A stretch of 64,000 nt of DNA from an uncultured Pseudomonadota bacterium. GTDB taxonomy: Bacteria > Bdellovibrionota_B > Oligoflexia > Oligoflexales > CAIYRB01. Made by a program: the position numbers and the translations under genes. The stretch lies in the NCBI GenBank assembly GCA_903928445.1, contig CAIYRB010000117.1, positions 1 through 64,000 on the forward strand. The letters run 5' to 3'. Positions 11,201-16,633 of this stretch are shown piece by piece (the stretch's first letter is position 1; each line of letters begins with the position of its first letter). The notes beneath the pieces are model-generated. The model saw nothing but the letters and a program-made list of their open reading frames with translations, ran no database searches and had not been told where the DNA came from.

Positions 11201-11615
11201 CATCCGTGTGCATTATTTCGTGCCCCTTGCCTTAAATCCGCGCAAGGATGTCATCCCCTTCTTGGGTCGTTTGCATGTCCATATGAGTCGGCAGGGCTTT
11301 TCCAAATTGAAGAGCCAACTGTCCGGTGGGAGCAATTTCGATAAAGAGCTTCAAGGTGCCGACCTGCGCAGTTTGCGTGACGTCCACGAAAAGCTTGGTA
11401 TGCCAACTGATGAGCAAGTGTTACAGCTTTGGGAAGCGATGCAAACCCATCTATACCGCATGCTTCTTGCGGAAACGCTCGATGTCATCGGTCTGTTTGA
11501 GTCCTTGCTCAATGATGATCTGCTGCGTGCCAATGGCTTGAAACACAGTGAGATCTACCAGCGCTCTCCTTATTGCAAGGGCCTTATCGAGTTCATCACC
11601 AAGCTCAAGGTTTGA
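5229..11615 (+). CDS. Giant TPR-repeat protein with conserved C-terminal domain
   Basis: A 2,128-residue cytoplasmic protein without signal peptide. Residues 1 to about 330 form an N-terminal region. About 330-1330 are helical repeats of TPR/HAT type, for example the segments around EEAIGLAQKALRLDLNMHEA and RARETFRSALALAPE. About 1330-1794 are disordered, rich in Pro, Ala and acidic residues. About 1795-2128 form a separate globular C-terminal domain without recognised relatives. The GTG at 5229 has no clear RBS; an in-frame TTG at 5259 with agga upstream is an alternative. Such architecture suggests a scaffold or regulatory hub. It converges on parA with an 11-base gap. Confidence 0.8.
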   Translation: MFCAFLGTGPLSRDKDKELHAVLGGLGFTPENHQTWTLWRLPEPLTERPPSKVQGKASKRHPSQLPSPWRISHIELAEQKNSLKLHRLRIELDQKALLANLDALTKKYFGSRTIADFVYTVDGAVWCLFEFTNPNYKERDGEAPRPGEAPPPLAGVTAQGRGFAGFKCRVVAEGAQAQVVVSELFGCGFVPHAFASMPLRFWSDAISLRTLGQLTIQEFAPASLYELSFPLIVPVLIHLGECGVSPAHLLALQGALGKTRAAYSPTVLAGEAGFVLCLGGDDALGDAALSEVVLTPLEVLEAREKADVCRPIDGLISAGKLNEALQASRRQFDSSSQALFIMRRLALLQVIGVSGDYPDFAAAALRREGEHKLFLAAAAALAIKSGDRPRILENLSALGGLLMDDVRSAEHLFTFELVLPELLGDAWSLESPDKASDCYHRIMEKRGDMPRVLRKLIYLARVSNKAASESAYLHRLAAVERRRGELARLNFRLAELRSGVPGGSEEAIGLAQKALRLDLNMHEAALLTAVLQVEKGRFEEAIKGLDRLLKDKNLSLSVIGRHAMEAMIGHIWNHNLGRPDLAERRYEAAISYNAFDLTSLRELERIYRNFARKTDLARILDMQFSYYEKHQNPEQLKPLFDELVVLFRGELNQPKRALELYQRFLAASTIEAPDLDLLLGWNDLAIDWPSIYNMLLAKLQSVPPGKRRADVLCRLAEICRDKLGDDAAAIRHLHAANREGSIDSSGFAFLIEKMAKEQDYKSLVQIYQRRIKQVPAAEQHQLLLELLSLPGELTDLQRDVLAVQILNIDQEADTPAKQRFERYQGEDDVKGIARILAILLEQRQLTSFEQIKWIDYALQCLAGCDSRERFLHMDVLYRRQLQLSEDQVGILQKALAALYEGGDRDSLIFYVQSLLGHGLLPNLTERAVEALLDKQDQDLALYHELMSMKAQVASIAATHARIAAVLYAKRQFQEAKTERMLARLCVLVACAEDDLIELRALVSRSGHWDLLAKALQKQADLEDERRRKFKVLEQLGMVYWHEMSDHGRARETFRSALALAPEPHKIKLILATLASEMDDREDEVRQYFDFLQDAASTLDVPAMTRTVGRLLKLNEDASTIQRLIQPHVELAYNRGLWEMAGRLAAVLLDNGLVSSELHKIAMKAAIVSRHPDQLISHWWRGLACVANKSKLRVYLTETSALLEKSEFKHLMLACYQAAFEHQIGDRIGPKIKHELILQYAALLFDQEATRTTAMTVYAEACAAEPDDYRTWMPLYFLLIEYGTPSERLEHLRVILPKLKADPRPLKSFPLTIESLQVEVNELEKQLKQDIKQGRSKPARDAVASLPMPSKAGYSPVDAADSNVPLSLHSVKAAAPMQQPVTELQVPVSMDPVTPGGSVPGLRPPAQADTYRRDADSQGELEVAAQAERYDPILPVDMSWDLDAQPQLTLGGSEAPPSAATPPAMTSGLSFSAAARADVGSAPTSQDGGTVLPMKRQALAPMVAQEAAANTTINPMLLQDLDFSVQHVGGEGRGFGSSAQVAVPAPPTFDLPEESAGGLSLDLGMFVLPKSKAPPAPKSPTGDGITPSASPIDLGPLAGHSPMSLPGFDLQMEPFAAAGESAPSAFDAPPAAVRPEAPAPDRTGVELKLYEAIEVDAPVAFDLEQTEAPPETGQEAYESPMASEDVQLSDDELSLYEDGQSPPSRVRPKPPEAPAMSPKPKVEQGQIEARLQDSEASSERAPTGNDMTVAMASSPTGVGYSDLGIRPEEDHTGDSMSIAPRKSVFGVNVGTEGAESDWRLAVIKGDFNADLTSRLLQQAFASELEKHLAIQCVALVGGNCDRLSQWHWRVWRKPDEFGYPLNGKDRFPAQSSPPILHSTLHKFIIMATPLLVKVFRDRFSLSLLQRKLSLSSAQLNKLRKPLAWDKGLLKEVGLHLFAERLSEQNFEIFSLNGLGGELFYDGLRRSIYLDEVYFRKVPPSHLFHRLLGLIWSIRVHYFVPLALNPRKDVIPFLGRLHVHMSRQGFSKLKSQLSGGSNFDKELQGADLRSLRDVHEKLGMPTDEQVLQLWEAMQTHLYRMLLAETLDVIGLFESLLNDDLLRANGLKHSEIYQRSPYCKGLIEFITKLKV

Positions 11616-11625
11616 ACTGCCAGGT

Positions 11626-12453
11626 TTACTCATTGCTTAAGGCATGGTCTTTCGCGGGCATTTTCGCCTTGTCTAAGCTGGGGCCCATCAGTCTTGCGGC
11701 TAGCTCGATGTATTCACTGGCTAGCTTGTGCTTTGGCTTGAAGTAGACGAGTGGCATGTGCACACTGTGGCTCTCGCGCATGACGATGGACGACGAAAGG
11801 TAGGGCTTAAGGATGGGGAAACCGCGCTGGCGCAGCCGGGCGATGGCCTCGTCGGGGAGCTTGGCCTGGGCCTGGTAGTGGTTGATGATGACACCTTCAG
11901 CATGCAGATCTGGCTGGTGATCGGAGGCAACCTCAGCGATCACTTCCATGACTTGCAGCAGCGCTTCAGCGCTGAAGGCGTCGCAGTCGAAGGGGATCAA
12001 CACGCTATCTGAGGCCATCAGGGCGCTCATGCTATAAAAATTCAAAGCTGGGGGTGTGTCAAATAGGATTTCGTCAAACTCCATGTTGGCCACCAGGCCG
12101 TTGATGGCGTCACGCAGCTTGAAGATCTTATAGCGACTCTCAAGTTTAGGCTGGAGCTCAGCAAGGCCGCGTTCGGCCGGGACCACCCAGAGGTTGTCAA
12201 ATGCGGTCTTGCGCACCGCGTTCTGCATCGAGTCACCAAACAGCTTAAAGGATAAGGTCGATTCAAAAAAATCGGCGACCGTGTGGGTGATCTGGTCGAG
12301 CTCCGCCCCGAGCAGGTATTGACTCGTGTTGGCTTGGGAGTCAAGATCGACCACCAGCACCCTGCGGCCTGCTTTAGCGAATGCTGCCGCTAGGTTGCAA
12401 GTGATTGAGGTCTTGCCGACGCCACCCTTTTGATTAAAAATCGAGCGCTTCAC
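11626..12453 (-). CDS. ParA-family ATPase
   Basis: A 275-residue ATPase with the deviant Walker A motif KGGVGKTS close to the N-terminus, the Walker A' segment VLVVDLDSQAN and a Walker B-like segment ending in FDTPPAL. The GTG at 12453 is chosen because aggaggg (12459-12465, minus strand) lies just upstream; longer in-frame starts add an unrelated N-terminus. ParA proteins pattern cargo such as plasmids, chromosomal origins or chemosensory clusters on the nucleoid. No ParB or parS is seen nearby. Lying 69 bases after cheW on the same strand, it is a candidate positioner of the chemosensory array. Confidence 0.88.
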   Translation of the reverse strand: MKRSIFNQKGGVGKTSITCNLAAAFAKAGRRVLVVDLDSQANTSQYLLGAELDQITHTVADFFESTLSFKLFGDSMQNAVRKTAFDNLWVVPAERGLAELQPKLESRYKIFKLRDAINGLVANMEFDEILFDTPPALNFYSMSALMASDSVLIPFDCDAFSAEALLQVMEVIAEVASDHQPDLHAEGVIINHYQAQAKLPDEAIARLRQRGFPILKPYLSSSIVMRESHSVHMPLVYFKPKHKLASEYIELAARLMGPSLDKAKMPAKDHALSNE

Positions 12454-12522
12454 TAGAACCCTCCTATTTGCAAGAGTGAGTTCTAGTAAGTATGCCACGA
12501 ATGCGTCCCAGATGCCCGGATG

Positions 12523-13104
12523 TTAATCCAGTTCCTCGACTCCCCCTTCGGTCACATCTTCATTGTCGAGGTTGCCCGCGACATGCTTTAAGACGCGCGC
12601 TAGGTCAAGAATCCCGCAGATCTTCGCCCCTTGTTTACTCAGGCCGCCGATAAATTCGGCCCCGGTACCCTTGCCGGGCAGCGACTGGACTTCGATCTCG
12701 GTCGGCAGTAGAGATACGACGTAAGTGATGCCGTCGACGATCATCCCAAAGGTGATCCCCTGGAAGCGGCCGATGATGATGCGGGCGTTGGCGGTTTTTT
12801 CGCCCCGCTCAAAGCCCATCATTTTGCGCATATTGAGTGCGGGTAGGATGGTACCACGTAGGTTGATCACGCCGTCGATGAATTCGGAGCTGTTGGGCAC
12901 GTAGGTGATGGGTGGTAACATGATGATTTCGTGTACCGCGGCGATCGGCAAGAGGAACTCTTCGGTGCCGATGCAGAGGCCGATGAACTGCTCGCGCTCC
13001 TGGAATTCGCTAACCTTTTCACCGTCGAGGTCTCCATGGACGGAGAACAGTCCGCCTTTGGCCCCGGTAAACATACCTGCTGACGATCCTTCTTCCCAAC
13101 TCAT
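12523..13104 (-). CDS. cheW: CheW-like coupling protein
   Basis: A 193-residue protein with one CheW/SH3-like domain (about 38-175), recognised by the segments PNSSEFIDGVINLRGTILPA and FGMIVDGITYVV. An N-terminal extension of about 35 residues and a short acidic tail are unusual. CheW bridges CheA and chemoreceptors in the hexagonal array. Its ATG overlaps the cheA stop codon by four bases (ATGA), so the two genes are translationally coupled. The next gene downstream is parA. Confidence 0.93.
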   Translation of the reverse strand: MSWEEGSSAGMFTGAKGGLFSVHGDLDGEKVSEFQEREQFIGLCIGTEEFLLPIAAVHEIIMLPPITYVPNSSEFIDGVINLRGTILPALNMRKMMGFERGEKTANARIIIGRFQGITFGMIVDGITYVVSLLPTEIEVQSLPGKGTGAEFIGGLSKQGAKICGILDLARVLKHVAGNLDNEDVTEGGVEELD

Positions 13105-15809
13105 GCAACTTTACTCCTGGCTCGGGAGCGGAAGCGGTCCTCCAGCTCCTGGATGTCTAGGACGAGTACAACCTCACCATTCCCGAGCACCGCTCCACCG
13201 GCGACGCTTGGAATCTTCTTCATGACTGGACCAAGGGATTTGATCACCATCTCCTGCTGACTGAGGAGCTGGTCCACGACGATGCCAAAGCGGCGGTCGC
13301 CAGAACCGACGATCACCACATAAAGCCGGTCCTTGCGCCGCGCCAAGCGCATCGCCGCGACACGGCTCATCTCCTCGGTTTGGGGCTTGGCAGAGTACCA
13401 TGAGCTCTGGCTCTTACGCCCCAGGTCCAGGGTGTCGTGTAGGTGCATCAACGGTAGCACCTTGTCGTGCCGCTTAATGACCTCGGCGTCGCCGACAAAC
13501 TGCACTTCATTGGGTTTGATACGAACGGACTCGACGACGGTGCTGAGCGGAACGGCAAAGACTTCCCCTTGCGACTCAATCAGCAGACTTTGCATGATGG
13601 CCAAGGTGAGAGGTAGGCGGATCGTGGTGGTGGTGCCTTTACCCGGTTCCGAGTCCAGATCAATGATGCCTTTGAGCTTTGAAATCTGCTTGCGCACGAC
13701 GTCCATGCCGACACCGCGGCCAGAGATATTGGTGACTTTCTCTGCGGTGGAAAACCCCGGTTCAAAGATCAAGTTGAAGGTATCGCGCTTGCTAAGGATC
13801 ATGTCATCGGTGATCAAGCCTTTTTCGATAGCCTTGCGGCGAATAATGTCGGCCGGAAGTCCCTTACCGTCATCTTGGATGGTGATGATGATGTTATTGC
13901 CCTCTTGGCGAGCTGAAAGAGAGATCAAACCGGAGCGCTTTTTGCCGGCAGCCTCGCGTACCTGGGGTAGTTCGATGCCGTGGTCACACGAGTTGCGGAT
14001 TAAGTGAATGAGAGGGTCGCTGATCTGTTCGACCAGGGTCTTGTCTAGCTCAGTGGCTTCGCCTTCAATATAGAGCTCCATCTCTTTGTCGAGTTGGCGG
14101 CCTATGTCGCGGACGATACGGGTGAACTTGTTGAAGGCGTTGCCGATCGGCACCATCCTTATCTTCATGATAATTTCATGGATCTCATTCATATGCCGGC
14201 CGAACAACTGCACGGTTTCCGTCATGTTACCCGCCACTTTAAGCTGCGGCGAAGTCGTGCGAATGTCCTCTTCGATAGTGGCAAAGCGGGTTCGGTCGAT
14301 CACCAACTCGCCAACTAGGTTGACCAGGGCGTCCAGGCGTTCCAGGTCGACACGGATCGTCGATTGTTCGACGTTCTTTTTCTTGGCCGTCCTTTCTTCG
14401 CCACCACCGTCGTGGCTGGCGGCCGCCGTACTTGCCGGTGCGGCCACCGCTCGTACTGGTGGGGGCGCTTTGGGGGCAGCGGCGGGGCTTGAGCCCTTCA
14501 CGTAGCGCCCCTTGATCGCTAGTTCTAGAGACCGGCAGATGGGCACCGTGGGTATGCCTGATGGCCTTCCGTTTTTAACCGCATCGAGCAGTGTACGCAG
14601 GACGTCTAGTCCTTGGAATAACACATCGATGAGGTTTGAATCGGGTATCAAGGTGCCTTTGCGCACGAGGTCGAACAGATTTTCCATGCGGTGCATGACG
14701 CGCTCGACAGCCTTAAAGCCAAACATGCCGCCAGCACCCTTTAGCGTATGAGCGGCACGAAAGATGCTTTCGATGGTCTCCTTATCGCGTGGGTTTTGTT
14801 CGAGCTGAAGCACCTTTTCGTCCAAGGTCTCCATGATCTCGGCAGCATTGGTGACGAAGTCGTTGAGCATATCGGGGTCGGAGGCGAAGTCGTTTTTGGC
14901 GAATTCATCGATCTCTTCCAGGTGCTCACTATCACCGTCACTGTCGTGGTCGCTCGCGTCGTGCGTCGGTGGCTGCTCGGGAGTAGCCGCCGCGCTGCTG
15001 CCCTCGTCCTCTTCGGCGCCGCCCATGCTGGCAAGAAGGGCTAGAGCCTCCTCCTCAGCGCTCATCGGCGCAGCGGCAACGGTGAGTTTAGGTGACGCAG
15101 CGACCGGGGCGTCCATCGCCGCGAGCATGGCCCTGGCTTCAGCGTCGCTCATGTCGCTGCCAGCGGCGGCCAGAGGGGCGTCCATGGCTTCGAGCATGGC
15201 CCTGGCCTCAGCGTCGCTCATCTCCCCGCTGGCCGCTTTCGGAGTCAAAGGGGCATCCATAGCCGCTAGCATGGCCCTGGCCTCAGCATCACTGATATCG
15301 CCCGCTGGCGGCGCGGCGCTGGCGACTTGGGCGCTTTCCATCGCTGCGAGCATGGCTAGTGCATCAGGGTCATTTTCTGGGTCGCCCTCTGTGAGCGCAT
15401 TCCTAACCGTCGCGGCGACTTGGCCGAGGTCGGCCGGTGCATTCATCGCTTCGAGCATCGCGGCTGCTTCGGCATCTTGGTCGTCTAGTTCCGCTGGGGC
15501 AGCCGTGCTGTCGGCAGATTGCAGCAAGGCGCTGGCTTCCTCGTCGCTCATGTCTAAGTTTGCGCTAGCATCAAGAGATGCGTCGTCACCCAGTGTGGGT
15601 TCTTCGCCCTGCAGCGAGGCAGGGTTGGCCCACCCTTCGAGGATGGAGATATGCTCGCGAGCTGCTGCTAACAGCGCTATCAGTTGGTCGTCTGGGTTGC
15701 GGCTAGAGGCAGGCTTCTTCGCCAGTTGCGCTAACTTCGCGTGCAGCTCCGGTAAGGACTTCTTTGCCAGGGTGGCAAAGGCGCTTGAAATTTGAGCATC
15801 CATGCCCAT
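13101..15809 (-). CDS. cheA: CheA-type histidine kinase with repeat-rich linker
   Basis: A 902-residue chemosensory kinase. Order of parts: an N-terminal helical segment (1-65); an acidic linker with seven MSDAEARAML-type repeats (86-264); an HPt domain with phosphorylated H354 in AHTLKGAGG; a Pro/Ala linker (437-465); a dimerisation domain (480-545); an HATPase with N606 in the N box, DDGKG at 646-650 and GRGVG at 697-701; and a CheW-like domain (735-895). The HPt is not at the N-terminus as in E. coli CheA, and no classical P2 domain is obvious. Neither receptors, CheR, CheB nor CheY lie in the window. Start at the ATG at 15809; the downstream cheW overlaps by four bases. Confidence 0.93.
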   Translation of the reverse strand: MGMDAQISSAFATLAKKSLPELHAKLAQLAKKPASSRNPDDQLIALLAAAREHISILEGWANPASLQGEEPTLGDDASLDASANLDMSDEEASALLQSADSTAAPAELDDQDAEAAAMLEAMNAPADLGQVAATVRNALTEGDPENDPDALAMLAAMESAQVASAAPPAGDISDAEARAMLAAMDAPLTPKAASGEMSDAEARAMLEAMDAPLAAAGSDMSDAEARAMLAAMDAPVAASPKLTVAAAPMSAEEEALALLASMGGAEEDEGSSAAATPEQPPTHDASDHDSDGDSEHLEEIDEFAKNDFASDPDMLNDFVTNAAEIMETLDEKVLQLEQNPRDKETIESIFRAAHTLKGAGGMFGFKAVERVMHRMENLFDLVRKGTLIPDSNLIDVLFQGLDVLRTLLDAVKNGRPSGIPTVPICRSLELAIKGRYVKGSSPAAAPKAPPPVRAVAAPASTAAASHDGGGEERTAKKKNVEQSTIRVDLERLDALVNLVGELVIDRTRFATIEEDIRTTSPQLKVAGNMTETVQLFGRHMNEIHEIIMKIRMVPIGNAFNKFTRIVRDIGRQLDKEMELYIEGEATELDKTLVEQISDPLIHLIRNSCDHGIELPQVREAAGKKRSGLISLSARQEGNNIIITIQDDGKGLPADIIRRKAIEKGLITDDMILSKRDTFNLIFEPGFSTAEKVTNISGRGVGMDVVRKQISKLKGIIDLDSEPGKGTTTTIRLPLTLAIMQSLLIESQGEVFAVPLSTVVESVRIKPNEVQFVGDAEVIKRHDKVLPLMHLHDTLDLGRKSQSSWYSAKPQTEEMSRVAAMRLARRKDRLYVVIVGSGDRRFGIVVDQLLSQQEMVIKSLGPVMKKIPSVAGGAVLGNGEVVLVLDIQELEDRFRSRARSKVA
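15018..15554 (-). repeat. Seven-fold degenerate repeat encoding MSDAEARAML-type motifs
   Basis: Within cheA, residues 86-264 contain seven copies of a motif of about 17 residues: MSDEEASALL, QDAEAAAMLEAM, DPDALAMLAAM, ISDAEARAMLAAMDAP, MSDAEARAMLEAMDAP, MSDAEARAMLAAMDAP and MSAEEEALALLASM, joined by Ala/Pro spacers. Copies 4-6 are nearly identical, which points to recent duplication. The motif resembles the FliM N-terminal peptide (LSQxEIDALL) that binds phosphorylated CheY; that comparison is an inference. Confidence 0.8.
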
Positions 15810-15871
15810 CGTTCGTTACCTTAAGCGTTTGAATTCTACAACCATGATAACCACCCGGATCCGTCCGAGGA

Positions 15872-16378
15872 TTATGAAGCTCGTTGCATTTCGCTGCCTG
15901 TGAAGAGGAAGTAGCTTTCTTCTAGAGCATCGAATTCCAAGTTGCGGCCGCACGATTCACACTTGAAAGCTGGCGCGTGTCGCATCTGTAGATCCATCTG
16001 ACTGTCTGCAACGTGTATGAGGCGGCTGACTTCGCCGCCGCACTCGCAGTAGTAAGGTGCGTAGAACGATTCGACAGTACCCTTGCCGAGTGAGTCCGGC
16101 ACCATATTGATCTGGTCGATCATGGTTACCGAGCATTGCACAAAGCGCAGTGATCCGATGTCGCTGATGTCTCGGACCAAGTAAATCCATTCGCGGATAC
16201 CGCATGAGTTGAAGTTGTTGATCTGTTCGAGGACGAACGTGATCTTCTTTTTCTTGATACGAGGCACGTCCTTTTGCCGGAACGACTCGTCGACGTCACC
16301 GACAAAGCGGTAGATGACCTCTTCGCTGGTTTCGGTGATGTCGATTGACAGCTTGTCAAATTCGACCGCTTTGAGCAT
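15872..16378 (-). CDS. STAS-like protein with C-terminal zinc ribbon
   Basis: A 168-residue protein. Residues 1-95 have the alternating strand/helix pattern of a STAS domain (anti-sigma-factor antagonist fold); NFNSCGIREW (55-64) sits where the phosphorylatable Ser of SpoIIAA-like proteins lies. The C-terminal part carries Cys111, Cys113, Cys140 and Cys143 (CEC and CESC), a likely zinc ribbon. No profile was run. It is the first gene of the apparent STAS-cheA-cheW-parA unit, 62 bases before cheA. It may regulate or cap the chemosensory complex. Confidence 0.6.
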   Translation of the reverse strand: MLKAVEFDKLSIDITETSEEVIYRFVGDVDESFRQKDVPRIKKKKITFVLEQINNFNSCGIREWIYLVRDISDIGSLRFVQCSVTMIDQINMVPDSLGKGTVESFYAPYYCECGGEVSRLIHVADSQMDLQMRHAPAFKCESCGRNLEFDALEESYFLFTGSEMQRAS

Positions 16379-16588
16379 GACAGGCCCCCTGCATCCTTGA
16401 GATGAGACTCTTTTAGGTCCGTACTTGTTGTCGGCATATCGCCCAGTTTTCTTTAATGGCTGGCCGAAGTATTCAATAGGGTTGCTGAAATGATTGGGGA
16501 AAAGAGGTCCCTTGCGGCGGTTTTCCTCGGGATTTCGACGTGATTTTAGTCATTATGCGCGCTTTACAGGCGTCAAACTGAGGCGCAA

Positions 16589-16623
16589 GTGGGCCAAAGG
16601 ATCGCTTGAATCCTCCGGCCCAC
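16589..16623 (-). terminator. Hairpin downstream of the candidate lipoprotein gene
   Basis: Arms gtgggccaaaggat (16589-16602) and atcctccggcccac (16610-16623) pair at 12 of 14 positions around a seven-base loop, starting 11 bases after the stop at 16634 on the minus strand. No U tract follows, so it is either a weak intrinsic terminator or a 3'-protective hairpin. The rest of the 255-base gap to 16378 shows nothing recognisable. Confidence 0.45.
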
Positions 16624-16633
16624 CCAAAATGGG

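Noticed and set aside
14833-15795. Long open frame (320 codons) antisense to cheA
   Set aside because: It lies wholly inside cheA, is Ser/Ala-rich, mirrors the repeat region, and has no motifs. Typical of GC-rich antisense frames.
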